Assembly: GCA_959608625.1 (NCBI GenBank)
Contig: CAUHQV010000014.1
Location: 1 to 55,879, forward strand
Length of the DNA: 55,879 bases
Origin: an uncultured Flavobacteriales bacterium
Lineage (GTDB): Bacteria > Bacteroidota > Bacteroidia > Flavobacteriales > UBA1820
Reading direction: 5' to 3'
The notes beneath the pieces are model-generated. The model worked only from the letters and a program-made list of their open reading frames with translations, ran no database searches and had not been told where the DNA came from. The position numbers and the translations under genes are program-made. This document shows positions 25,526 through 33,240 of the stretch, piece after piece. The number at the start of each line of letters is the position of its first letter. Positions within the stretch are counted from its first letter, which is position 1.

Positions 25526-26119
25526 ATGGGAGACGGAAAAAAGAAAACGGGACTCTATTTCGGGTCGTTCAACCCGGTGCACGCCGGGCATCTGATCGTA
25601 GCCGAATATATCCAGCAGCACACCGATATCGACGAGGTGTGGCTGGTAGTCTCTCCCCACAATCCTTTCAAGGAAAAAAATACGCTCGCTTCCGATTATG
25701 CACGGTTGGAAATGGTGCATCTGGCCCTCGAAGGGTTCGAAGGCCTGCGGGCATGCGATGCGGAATTTTACCTGCCTAAGCCCAGTTATACGGCCGACAC
25801 TCTTTTATTTTTGTCCCAGAAATATCCCGACCGGCAGTTTTGCCTGATCATGGGGGCGGATACCCTCATTGGGTTTGAAAAGTGGAAGAATTATGAATTC
25901 CTGCTCAAATATTTCCCGTTCTACCTTTATCCCCGCCCGGGCTATGCCAACGACAGCCCTTTGTTCACGGCGGCCGATGTGACGGTAATGACGGGTGCGC
26001 CGCAGGTGGAGATATCGGCTTCGGCGATCCGGGAAGATATAAAGGCCGGGCGGAGCGTGAAGGCGCTTATCCCGCCGGCTGTGCTGGATTATATCGAACG
26101 CAGCGGGTTGTATAAGTAA
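25526..26119 (+). CDS. nadD: Nicotinate-nucleotide adenylyltransferase
   Basis: Cytoplasmic enzyme forming deamido-NAD from nicotinate mononucleotide and ATP; 197 aa. The ATG at 25526 places the nucleotidyltransferase motif GSFNPVHAGH at residues 13-22; the longer frame from 25343 overlaps the preceding gene. VVSPHNPFKEK, IMGADTLIGFEKW and the C-terminal VEISASAIRE (ISSTxIR-type motif) confirm the family. Last gene of the yicC-gmk run and followed by a bidirectional terminator. Confidence 0.96.
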   Translation: MGDGKKKTGLYFGSFNPVHAGHLIVAEYIQQHTDIDEVWLVVSPHNPFKEKNTLASDYARLEMVHLALEGFEGLRACDAEFYLPKPSYTADTLLFLSQKYPDRQFCLIMGADTLIGFEKWKNYEFLLKYFPFYLYPRPGYANDSPLFTAADVTVMTGAPQVEISASAIREDIKAGRSVKALIPPAVLDYIERSGLYK

Positions 26120-26146
26120 GACCGTATTCCTGTCTCGTAGTATATA

Positions 26147-26183
26147 CAGAAAAGCCCCGCGTTTAAACGTGGGGGCTTTTCTG
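26147..26183. terminator. Bidirectional terminator between nadD and the histidine kinase gene
   Basis: CAGAAAAGCCCC pairs with GGGGCTTTTCTG, and the centre CGTTTAAACG is itself a palindrome. The A-rich and T-rich flanks give a U-run in both directions, fitting the convergent gene ends at 26119 and 26202. Confidence 0.85.
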
Positions 26184-26201
26184 TAATGACTTTTTGATTG
26201 C

Positions 26202-27233
26202 TTATTCGGCTCCGCCTTTGGGCAGGGTGAAGCGGAACCGAGAACCGTATGTCAGTTTGCTCTCCACCTCGATCTTCTCCCCGTGGGATTCAATGATATG
26301 TTTGACGATGGAAAGCCCCAGCCCGGAGCCTCCGTTGTCGCGGGAACGACTCTTATCCACCCGGTAGAATCGTTCGAAAACGCGGGCCAGGTCGGCGGCG
26401 GCAATGCCGATACCGTTGTCCGATATTTCGGTGACGATCTTATCCCCGGCTTCATAAAAGCGAATCTTCACGTAGCCCCCTTTCTCCTTGGAGTAGCGCA
26501 CGGAGTTTGTCACCAGGTTGGTGAGAACCTGTTCGATACGCATTTCATCGGCGAAAACCAGGATGGGTTCGTTGTAATCCTTGTCCAGAGCGACTGTCAC
26601 TCCGCGTTCGAAAGCCTCCATATCGACCATGCCGATAATGTTTTCGGCCAGCGCTACGATGTCGAATGTTTCCTTTACAGGGACGTTCCGGCCGTTTTCC
26701 AGTTTGGTGATGGTGTCGAGGTCCTTTACGACGGATACCAGCCTTTCCATTCCTATCGAGGCCCGTTTGATATATTTGGACGTGAGCTCCGGGTCGTCCA
26801 GCCCCCCTTCCATCAGTGTGAGCAGGTAGCCTTGCGTGGTGAAAAGCGGTGTCTTCAGTTCGTGGGCCAGGTTGCCGATGAATTCCCGGCGGAACGTGTC
26901 CCGGTCGCGCAGGGTGTCTTCTTCCACCTGGCGCTTTTCGACAAAATTGCGCATATTCTCCTGCAGGCGGGACAATTGCTCCGATACTGTGCGTGAGCCG
27001 TCATACCGGGAGAACGTGAAGTGGTTGTGGATGTCCCGGATCTTACGGCTCAGCGCCCGATCGTGCAGCGGGATCACTACCCAGCACACTACGATATAGA
27101 ACAGGACGATGATCGCGCCCAGTGTATATGTCAAGGCACTGTCGGCATCCATATACAGGCATACACCCAGTACCGCCGCCACCAGGACGGCGAAAAACAG
27201 ATGAGGAACCGATTTGGATAAAAACTTTTTCAT
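26202..27233 (-). CDS. PhoR-like membrane sensor histidine kinase
   Basis: Two-component sensor of 343 aa. Two membrane helices at about residues 11-27 and 36-56 leave almost no periplasmic loop, so the signal is probably sensed in or at the membrane. The H-box is FIGNLAHELKTPLF with phospho-acceptor His124. The N-box is VLTNLVTNSVRYS, and the G-boxes are DNGIGIA and GGSGLGLSIV. Domain order HisKA then HATPase_c is standard. It lies 36 bp after its response regulator. The resemblance is to PhoR, but phosphate sensing is not shown. Confidence 0.93.
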   Translation of the reverse strand: MKKFLSKSVPHLFFAVLVAAVLGVCLYMDADSALTYTLGAIIVLFYIVVCWVVIPLHDRALSRKIRDIHNHFTFSRYDGSRTVSEQLSRLQENMRNFVEKRQVEEDTLRDRDTFRREFIGNLAHELKTPLFTTQGYLLTLMEGGLDDPELTSKYIKRASIGMERLVSVVKDLDTITKLENGRNVPVKETFDIVALAENIIGMVDMEAFERGVTVALDKDYNEPILVFADEMRIEQVLTNLVTNSVRYSKEKGGYVKIRFYEAGDKIVTEISDNGIGIAAADLARVFERFYRVDKSRSRDNGGSGLGLSIVKHIIESHGEKIEVESKLTYGSRFRFTLPKGGAE

Positions 27234-27269
27234 GGTTGTATGTGTTGCCTGCCACGTAATCGGACAGGA

Positions 27270-27959
27270 TTATTTGTCTTCGAATTTATAGCCGACCCCT
27301 TTTATGGTCTTGAAACTGTCGTCGCCGATCTTTTCCCGCAGTTTACGGATGTGAACGTCTATCGTGCGGCCGCCGACCACCACTTCGTTGCCCCATACCT
27401 GGTTCATGATCTCTTCCCGTTTGAAGACCCGTCCCGGGCGGGAGGTGAGCAAGGCCAATAGTTCGAATTCCTTGCGGGGGAGTACCATTTCCTGACCTTT
27501 GTAGATGACCCGGTATCCTTCGCGGTCGACCACCAGGTCACCTACCGTATATTGGATATCGGCATCCCCTGTGGGGATATTCGCCCGGCGGAGAAGGGCT
27601 TTGATCTTGCTCATCAGTACCTTGGGCTTTACCGGCTTGGTAATGTAATCGTCCGCTCCGGCCTCGAAACCCGCCATCATCGAATAATCCTCGGCCAGTG
27701 CCGTGAGGAAAACGACCAACGTGTCTTTCAGCTGCGGGATCTGCCGCATTTTTTCACAGGCCTCCATTCCGTCCATGCCCGGCATCATCACGTCGAGGAT
27801 GATCAGGGCGGGGACTTGCCTCCGGGCGATGTCTATGCCCTGCCGGCCGTCGGGGGCGGTGAAAACCGTATATCCTTCTTTTTTCAGGTGGTACCCGACC
27901 AGTTCGAGGATGTCGGGCTCGTCGTCCACCAGCAGTATTTTCACATCGGAATTTTTCAC
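27270..27959 (-). CDS. OmpR/PhoB-family response regulator
   Basis: DNA-binding response regulator of 229 aa. I prefer the GTG at 27959 (VKNSDVKILLVDDE). The upstream ATG at 27992 falls inside a perfect -7 box (27990-27997), so it would not be transcribed. The receiver has the acidic pair in LLVDDEPD, the phospho-Asp in LIILDVMMPGMDG and the switch Lys in ITKPVKPKVL. The winged-helix effector ends with VVGGRTIDVHIRKLREKIG and IKGVGYKF, as in PhoB/OmpR. It is the partner of the kinase at 26202-27233. Confidence 0.94.
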   Translation of the reverse strand: MKNSDVKILLVDDEPDILELVGYHLKKEGYTVFTAPDGRQGIDIARRQVPALIILDVMMPGMDGMEACEKMRQIPQLKDTLVVFLTALAEDYSMMAGFEAGADDYITKPVKPKVLMSKIKALLRRANIPTGDADIQYTVGDLVVDREGYRVIYKGQEMVLPRKEFELLALLTSRPGRVFKREEIMNQVWGNEVVVGGRTIDVHIRKLREKIGDDSFKTIKGVGYKFEDK

Positions 27960-27989
27960 GGGATAGCGTTTTTGGTTGATTGATCCGAT

Positions 27990-27997
27990 CAAAGGTA
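27990..27997 (-). promoter_or_regulatory. -7 box for the two-component pair; decides the regulator start
   Basis: The minus strand reads TACCTTTG, an exact TAnnTTTG match, with TTTA 21 bp upstream as a partial -33. Transcription would begin near 27984, downstream of the ATG at 27992. Confidence 0.6.
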
Positions 27998-28071
27998 AAA
28001 AAAATGCCGGACTACCGTTAAATTCCCCGATTTGTTTACGAAAAATTTAAACCGCCTTTACATTCCCAGGG

Positions 28072-28497
28072 TTATTCGCGGTGATAATCTTTGCGCAGGG
28101 CGAGGGCTTTCTCTTCGGCGGCGCGCATTTCGGCGGCATCGACATCCGTTTTATCCTTGTAACCCAGGTAATGCAGCACCCCATGCGCCATCACCCGGTC
28201 GAGTTCGTTCCGGAAATCTTCGCCCAGGGCTTTGGCGTTGTCGGCCACACGTTCCACGCTGATGAACATCTCCCCACTGACGATATAGTCTTCCCGGTAG
28301 TCGAAGCTGATGATATCCGTATAGGTATCGTGGTCGAGGTATTCGATGTTGAGTTTGAGGAGCTGTTCGTCGCTGCAGAACGTGTAGGACAGTTCGCCCA
28401 CTTCACAGTCGGCCTCTTCGATTACTCCGGTGATCCAGCGGGTGTAAAAATCTTCGTCCTGGAGCTCGAAGACCGTGTCGTACAGGTACTCTATCAT
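28072..28497 (-). CDS. ybeY: YbeY endoribonuclease / rRNA maturation factor
   Basis: Metal-dependent RNase needed for 16S rRNA 3' processing and ribosome quality control; 141 aa. The metal motif is HGVLHYLGYKD with His105, His109 and, at the third ligand position, Asp115 instead of the usual His (canonical HGxLHLxGYDH). The change to GYKDK is something I associate with Bacteroidota YbeY, so the protein is probably active. ISFDY and GEMFISVERV are other conserved blocks. It follows the OsmC gene by 13 bp. Confidence 0.94.
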   Translation of the reverse strand: MIEYLYDTVFELQDEDFYTRWITGVIEEADCEVGELSYTFCSDEQLLKLNIEYLDHDTYTDIISFDYREDYIVSGEMFISVERVADNAKALGEDFRNELDRVMAHGVLHYLGYKDKTDVDAAEMRAAEEKALALRKDYHRE

Positions 28498-28510
28498 TTT
28501 TGGGGAGTGA

Positions 28511-28939
28511 TTATAGAGTATTCAGTTCGACGGGATGTCCGTTTACGGTGAGCGTATACCGGATATCGACCGATTTTTCCAGCATCTTGGCGACCGAGCA
28601 GTATTTTTCGACGGACAGCCCCACGGCGCGGAGTACTTTTTCCGGGGAAGCATCGGTATCGATGTCGTAGTTCAGCACGATCTGGGTAAAAGGGGTCGCA
28701 GCGTTGCCCTGTTCCCGCTCCCCGTGTACCCGTACGTCATAGCGGCCCACGGCGGCTTTCTGTTTTTCCAGGATCATCAGGATATCGATGGACGAACAGC
28801 CGGCTACGGCCTGAAGGACCATCTCCATCGGGCTGGTGGCTCCGGGGTAGTCCGCCGGACGGCCGACCATGATCCGGGCCCCGTTTTCATTCGTGGCGGA
28901 CATCAGCAGCCCTTTTTCCAGAGTAAGAGAAATATCCAT
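28511..28939 (-). CDS. OsmC/Ohr-family peroxide-reducing protein
   Basis: Cytoplasmic protein of 142 aa. The two redox cysteines of the family are present: Cys48 in AVAGCSSID and Cys114 in VEKYCSVAKML. PADYPGATSPMEMVLQAVAGC is the typical first half. OsmC/Ohr proteins reduce organic hydroperoxides using dithiol reductants; this one looks closer to OsmC/YhfA than to Ohr. It leads a two-gene unit with ybeY and has its own -7 box at 28971-28978. Confidence 0.92.
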   Translation of the reverse strand: MDISLTLEKGLLMSATNENGARIMVGRPADYPGATSPMEMVLQAVAGCSSIDILMILEKQKAAVGRYDVRVHGEREQGNAATPFTQIVLNYDIDTDASPEKVLRAVGLSVEKYCSVAKMLEKSVDIRYTLTVNGHPVELNTL

Positions 28940-28970
28940 ATATTATACGTTTTTTTACCTACATGCTTGC

Positions 28971-28978
28971 AAATGTAC
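28971..28978 (-). promoter_or_regulatory. -7 box for the OsmC-ybeY unit
   Basis: The minus strand reads TACATTTG about 31 bp before the OsmC start codon. No TTTG lies at the expected -33 distance. Confidence 0.55.
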
Positions 28979-29095
28979 GCAATAGTTAAATACTTAGGAG
29001 CCTCTATTACATATGTTTTTCTTTGCAAAAAATATTTAACTGTGTTAAATCCGACAGATTATTGCAAAATTGATTTTTCGATGATAAAAAAATTC

Positions 29096-29204
29096 TATAT
29101 TTGCCACAGCTAAAGTCAGTAATTTTAGTTTTTCATAGTTATAGTTTTTAGGTTTGGGTTAGTTTTATTTGAAAGGCGCATCTTCGGATGCGCCTTTGCT
29201 TTTT
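29096..29204 (+). ncRNA. Candidate small RNA between OsmC and thrA genes
   Basis: A TATATTTG box (29096-29103) on the plus strand is followed about 70 bp later by the strong hairpin and T-run at 29172-29204. Together they would yield a transcript of about 95 nt with no plausible protein, ending against the thrA stop codon on the opposite strand. The body is AT-rich and largely unstructured before the terminator. The -33 element is weak, so this is tentative; the hairpin may simply terminate thrA. Confidence 0.35.
29172..29204. terminator. Terminator hairpin with TTCG loop
   Basis: AAAGGCGCATC (29172-29182) pairs perfectly with GATGCGCCTTT (29187-29197) around a stable TTCG loop. The T-run TTTTT (29200-29204) is on the plus-strand side; the minus-strand side, where thrA ends at 29226, has only TTTCAAAT. 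Confidence 0.85.
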
Positions 29205-29225
29205 ATAAGGATGTCTACAGGCCGC

Positions 29226-31631
29226 CTACAACGCCTCGCTCAGACGGAGCAGGTCGGTGTATACCCCGCGGGCCGTGACGGCCGCCCCGGCGCCGGCGCC
29301 CTGGATGACCAACGGATTTTCCCCGTAGGATTCGGTGTATATCTCGAACATCGAGTCGCTTCCGCGCAGCCCTCCCAGCGGAGTGCTTTTCTTCACTTTG
29401 GCTAGTTTGACTTCCAGCGTGCCTTTTACCGCATCCAGGTCGCCTACGTAGCGGAGCACTTCGTCATCGGCCAGTGAAGCCTTGCGCCGGGCATACTCCT
29501 GGTTCATCAGGTCTTTTCCGGCCAGGAAGTCCTCGACCGAACCCTGGCGGAGGGATTCCGGGATGAGGTTCTCGATCTTTATATCCGAGAACTCGCTGCG
29601 CATGTCGATCTCGCGGGCCAGGATAAGGAGCTTGCGGGCCACGTCGTTCCCGCAGAGGTCTTCGCGCGGGTCGGGTTCGGTAAAGCCTTTCTCCATCGCC
29701 TCCCGCAGGATGTCGTAGAACGGTTTGTCTTCTTCCGAGAAGTGGTTGAAGATATAGCTGAGCGTGCCGGAAAACACACCCCGGATGCGCAGGATCTTGT
29801 CGCCCGAATGGTGCAGCTGCCGGATGGTATCCACCAGCGGCAGGCCCGCACCCACGTTGGTCTCGTAGAGGAACGTTTTGCCTTTCTGTTTGAGCAGGCT
29901 GCGCAGGGACGCATAGAAATCGTACGAGATGGTGTTGGCTACCTTGTTGGACGATACCATGTCGAACCCTGCCGAGACGAACTTGGGATACAGTTCCACG
30001 AACTTGCCGGAGGCCGTATTGTCTACCACGACCACGTTTTCCAGGTTGTGCTGTTCGATATAGTCGATGATCGAATCGACGGTATAAGGCTCGGCCTTTT
30101 CGTCGAACGCTTTGCGCCAGTCGCCCGATATGCCGTGGTTGTCCAGCAGGGCTTTTTTAGAGTTGGCTACCCCGAAGATATTCAGGCGCAGGTTACGGCG
30201 GGAGAGGATACTGTCCGCCGTAGAAAGTACCTGGTCGATGAGGGTTCCCCCGACGTTTCCCCGACCGAAGACGATGACGTTCAGTTTTTTCGTCATGCCG
30301 AAAATATGGTTGTGGATGACGTTCACTGCCTTTTTCAGGTCGGATTTGGCCACGACCAGGGACAGGTGCTCCCCGTTGATCGTGTTGTTGATCAGGTAGG
30401 GAACGATGGCGTTCTTACGCAGGGCGGCGTAGGCCTTGTCCAGGAAATCCACATGGCGCCCGATGATGGAGATGACCGCCACGTTCTTGTCGATGAGGAT
30501 GTCCGAGATGTCTTTGACGGCTATTTCGCGGTCGAACTCGGCGGAAAGCACCTCCCGGGACAGTTCGGCTACCGAAGCGTCCACGATGAAACCTATCCCT
30601 CGCTCCGAGGAAGCCTGGGAGACGATCTTGACGCTGACCCCGCGGCTCGACAGGGCGGTGAAGATACGGGCGTCGATACCGACCTTGCCCAGCATCCCGC
30701 GTCCTTCTATGCTCACTAAGGCTACGTCGTCTATCACCGAGATGGCTTTCAATCCTTCCCCGGCGCCGTGCTCGGCAATCGTCGTGCCCTGGCAGGCAGG
30801 GTGGAAGGAGTTGAGGATGCGGATAGGTATCTTTTTCTCGATAAGGGGAAGAATGGTCTTGGCGTGGAGTACGTTCGTGCCGAAATTGGCTAGTTCGTTG
30901 GCCTCGCGGTACGAAAGCAGGGGAATGATCTGCGCGTCCTCCACCATGGTGGGATTGGCTGTGTATACGCCGTCCACATTGGTCCAGTTCTGTACCTCTT
31001 CGGCGCCCAGGAAGCTGGCCAGTAGGGTGGCGGAATAGTTGCTGCCGTTGCGGCCCAGGGTCGTGGTCTGGTTGCCCAGGGTTGTGCCGATAAAACCGGT
31101 CACCACTTCGATCTGGTCTTCGGGCGAATCCTTGAAGAAGTCCTTCACGTTCTTTTCCGAAACGTCCAGCAGGACACTGGCCGAGCCGTATTCCTCGGTG
31201 GTCTTGATCAGGGTGCGGCTATCCACGAAACGGGCTTTGAACCCGCGTTTGCGCAGCAGATGGGCGACCATTTTGCAACTCAGGATCTCGCCGAAGGAAA
31301 GGAAGCGATCCTTCACTTTCTGGCTGTACTCGCCCAGCAGGGCTACGCCGGCCAGGATCTGTTTCATTTCGGCGAATTCGGTCTTCATGTCCACGCTTTT
31401 CGAAGGGGCCTGCTGGCGGAGGCAGAAATAATCGAACGCCGGCATGTAGTCCTCCCCGCTTGCCGCTTTGGAGAGCATATCTTCCAGCATATCCGTGGAT
31501 TTGCCGCGGGCCGAACAGATTACATATACCTTTCCTTTGCGTGCCTGCTCGCTGATGATGTCCAGCGAGTGGTCTAGGGGGGAGCCTTCCGCTCCCGACA
31601 GCGATTTACCGCCGAATTTGAGTACTTTCAT
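29226..31631 (-). CDS. thrA: Bifunctional aspartokinase / homoserine dehydrogenase
   Basis: Cytoplasmic fusion enzyme of 801 aa catalysing the first and third steps from aspartate toward threonine and methionine. The kinase opens MKVLKFGGKSLSG, a small change from the usual KFGGTS. It includes FIGTTLGNQTTTLGRNGSNYSATLLA and VDGVYTANPTMV. Two ACT-type regulatory repeats follow at about 310-460 (ISVIDDVALVSIEGRGML and IAVISIIGRHV). The dehydrogenase begins about 465 with NAD-binding FGRGNVGGTLIDQVL and contains VVVDNTAS and RGVFSGTLSYIFN. The metX gene lies upstream on the same strand, separated by a terminator-like hairpin. Confidence 0.97.
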   Translation of the reverse strand: MKVLKFGGKSLSGAEGSPLDHSLDIISEQARKGKVYVICSARGKSTDMLEDMLSKAASGEDYMPAFDYFCLRQQAPSKSVDMKTEFAEMKQILAGVALLGEYSQKVKDRFLSFGEILSCKMVAHLLRKRGFKARFVDSRTLIKTTEEYGSASVLLDVSEKNVKDFFKDSPEDQIEVVTGFIGTTLGNQTTTLGRNGSNYSATLLASFLGAEEVQNWTNVDGVYTANPTMVEDAQIIPLLSYREANELANFGTNVLHAKTILPLIEKKIPIRILNSFHPACQGTTIAEHGAGEGLKAISVIDDVALVSIEGRGMLGKVGIDARIFTALSSRGVSVKIVSQASSERGIGFIVDASVAELSREVLSAEFDREIAVKDISDILIDKNVAVISIIGRHVDFLDKAYAALRKNAIVPYLINNTINGEHLSLVVAKSDLKKAVNVIHNHIFGMTKKLNVIVFGRGNVGGTLIDQVLSTADSILSRRNLRLNIFGVANSKKALLDNHGISGDWRKAFDEKAEPYTVDSIIDYIEQHNLENVVVVDNTASGKFVELYPKFVSAGFDMVSSNKVANTISYDFYASLRSLLKQKGKTFLYETNVGAGLPLVDTIRQLHHSGDKILRIRGVFSGTLSYIFNHFSEEDKPFYDILREAMEKGFTEPDPREDLCGNDVARKLLILAREIDMRSEFSDIKIENLIPESLRQGSVEDFLAGKDLMNQEYARRKASLADDEVLRYVGDLDAVKGTLEVKLAKVKKSTPLGGLRGSDSMFEIYTESYGENPLVIQGAGAGAAVTARGVYTDLLRLSEAL

Positions 31632-31691
31632 TTTTTATGGTTTTGTGTTTATCTATTTTTTTATTTTTCTATCGGGATGGTTTATATATCC

Positions 31692-31738
31692 AAAAAACCG
31701 GCGTTTGCGGGAGTCCCGAAAATGCCGGCAGGTTTTTT
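31692..31738. terminator. Terminator or attenuator between metX and thrA
   Basis: On the minus strand CCGGC (31728-31724) pairs with GCCGG (31702-31698), with an inner CGGG / CCCG pair, and TTTTTT follows. The complementary A-run upstream makes it bidirectional in form. It ends 60 bp before the thrA start codon, and no TAnnTTTG box follows it. Confidence 0.7.
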
Positions 31739-31766
31739 TTACGTATATCCGATTGATTGGCGCGTC

Positions 31767-32729
31767 TTAAAAAAACTCTCCCAGCAACTCCCGCATTCGC
31801 GTGAACTCGATCAGAAATCCATCATGTCCGTGAGGGGTGACCAGTTCCCGGTAATGCGAGTCCTTGCGCATTCGCATGAGCATTTCCTGGGTGTCGCGGT
31901 TTTCCTGAGCCGGGAAATACAGGTCGGAACTGATGCCTACCTGGATGATCCGTCCGGCAAAAGGTTCGATCGCCTTTTCGAAAGATTCGCGCCCTTTGCT
32001 GATGTCGACCGTCATGATAAGGTGCATCATAAAACGGTAGGCGTCCGGGGAAAAACGGGACTGGAGTTTCTCGCCGTGATGCCGCAGCCAGGATTCCACG
32101 TTGGGAATGCCCAGTTCCGGGTTGACCGTACGGGAAAATTTGGCGTTGATGGACTCCGGGGAGCGGAAGAACAGCATCGTGAGCATCCGGGCATCGTGCA
32201 TGCCGAAGTCGCCGCGGGCCAGTAGCTGGAGCTGGAGCGCCGAAAGGGCCATCGTCCAGTCCGTAGCTTTCCAGTCGCCGGCTACTACCACCGCTTGCCG
32301 GGCACAGTCGGGGAATTCGGCGATGGCTTCCCATACCAGGCACCCGCCGAGCGAACCGCCCATGATGGTGTGGAATTGTCGTACGCCCAGGCTTCGGGAG
32401 GCCAGGATAAACATCCGGGCGATGTCGCGGGCGTTGATATTTACATAGTCATCTCCCCATAGGAATCCGTCGTAACCGTTCCCGGGGATATTGAAACAAA
32501 GGATCGTGTATTTGTCGGTATCGACGGTGCCGCCCTGGTAGATCAGGCCCCGCCACCATCCGTCCTGCTCGCCGCATACGTTGGAGTTACCCGTCAGGGC
32601 ATGGTACACCAGTACTACCGGGGCGCCGGAGCCCAATGGCTGGCCGAAAACCTCATAGGATAGCGCCACCGAAGGGTAATGAACCCCCGATGCGCAGGTG
32701 AAGTTTTCTATGTCCACTTTTTTGAGCAT
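31767..32729 (-). CDS. metX: Homoserine O-acetyltransferase
   Basis: Alpha/beta-hydrolase-fold acyltransferase that activates homoserine for methionine synthesis; 320 aa, shorter than the usual 350-380. The family block LVYHALTGNSNV is at about 40-51. FNIPGNGYDGF resembles the NVLGG region. The nucleophile is Ser126 in MGGSLGGC. The acid lies in GISSDLYFPAQE and the base His in HGHDGFLIE near the C-terminus. It produces the substrate branch next to thrA, which makes homoserine. The -7 box is at 32750-32757. Confidence 0.93.
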   Translation of the reverse strand: MLKKVDIENFTCASGVHYPSVALSYEVFGQPLGSGAPVVLVYHALTGNSNVCGEQDGWWRGLIYQGGTVDTDKYTILCFNIPGNGYDGFLWGDDYVNINARDIARMFILASRSLGVRQFHTIMGGSLGGCLVWEAIAEFPDCARQAVVVAGDWKATDWTMALSALQLQLLARGDFGMHDARMLTMLFFRSPESINAKFSRTVNPELGIPNVESWLRHHGEKLQSRFSPDAYRFMMHLIMTVDISKGRESFEKAIEPFAGRIIQVGISSDLYFPAQENRDTQEMLMRMRKDSHYRELVTPHGHDGFLIEFTRMRELLGEFF

Positions 32730-32749
32730 ACGGTTGAAAATACAAAGTG

Positions 32750-32757
32750 CAAAAGTA
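32750..32757 (-). promoter_or_regulatory. -7 box for metX
   Basis: The minus strand reads TACTTTTG, matching TAnnTTTG, about 20 bp before the metX start codon. No clear -33. Confidence 0.5.
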
Positions 32758-32817
32758 ATAAAAAAACAACTTCTTTGGTGGTAATTCCCATAGGAATTTA
32801 TCCGTCCGGTTGCAGCA

Positions 32818-33150
32818 TTATAACAGATCTCCGAAATAATTTACCAAAGCCTTTTTCAACAGGCTGCCGTCGGAGGCCGCATCGGCGTCGACAGGCTTGA
32901 GAAGTTCGTACTGCGGATAGCCGCTCGCGTCGCGCCCTGTCATCCGATAGTAACCGTACGGTTCGAGCACGGCGCAGGTGCCGATGTGCATCAGGGCCAT
33001 CTTGTCATCGCGCGAAGGGTTGCCAGCTGGCCGCCCGAGCGTTTGAAGTCCGGCCACGAAAAGCATGGACGAAATGTCCACCGGGGAATCCGGGGAAAAA
33101 AATTCGGCGATGCGGGCGCTTATCGCGCGCAGTTTTTCATCGGTGTCCAT
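32818..33150 (-). CDS. Conserved-looking hypothetical protein (110 aa)
   Basis: I do not recognise this protein. It has no signal peptide or membrane segment. The sequence MDTDEKLRAISARIAEFF starts with an amphipathic helix. The middle (ALMHIGTCAVLEPYGYYRMTG) could be beta-rich, and a Lys/Asp-rich helix ends it. It is transcribed divergently from the ABC-F gene with a perfect -7 box at 33178-33185, which supports it as a real gene. Bacteroidota genomes often hold short proteins of this kind beside ABC-F genes, but no function is known to me. Confidence 0.72.
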   Translation of the reverse strand: MDTDEKLRAISARIAEFFSPDSPVDISSMLFVAGLQTLGRPAGNPSRDDKMALMHIGTCAVLEPYGYYRMTGRDASGYPQYELLKPVDADAASDGSLLKKALVNYFGDLL

Positions 33151-33177
33151 ACAAGCATGTAAATTTATTCGTTATGC

Positions 33178-33236
33178 CAAAGATAGGGCATCCCGGCGAT
33201 TTATCCGCCTTTTTCGGCCGGGTTTTGCTATCTTTG
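33178..33236. promoter_or_regulatory. Divergent -7 boxes; plus-strand box abuts the ABC-F start codon
   Basis: TATCTTTG occurs at 33229-33236 on the plus strand and at 33185-33178 on the minus strand, giving a 9-bp inverted repeat (CAAAGATAG / CTATCTTTG). The plus-strand box ends 4 bp before the GTG at 33241, so transcription would start at or near that codon. -33 elements are poor on both sides. Confidence 0.6.
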
Positions 33237-33240
33237 CCCC

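Noticed and set aside
27960..27992. ATG at 27992 as the response regulator start
   Set aside because: It overlaps the -7 box of its own promoter, so it would not be in the transcript.
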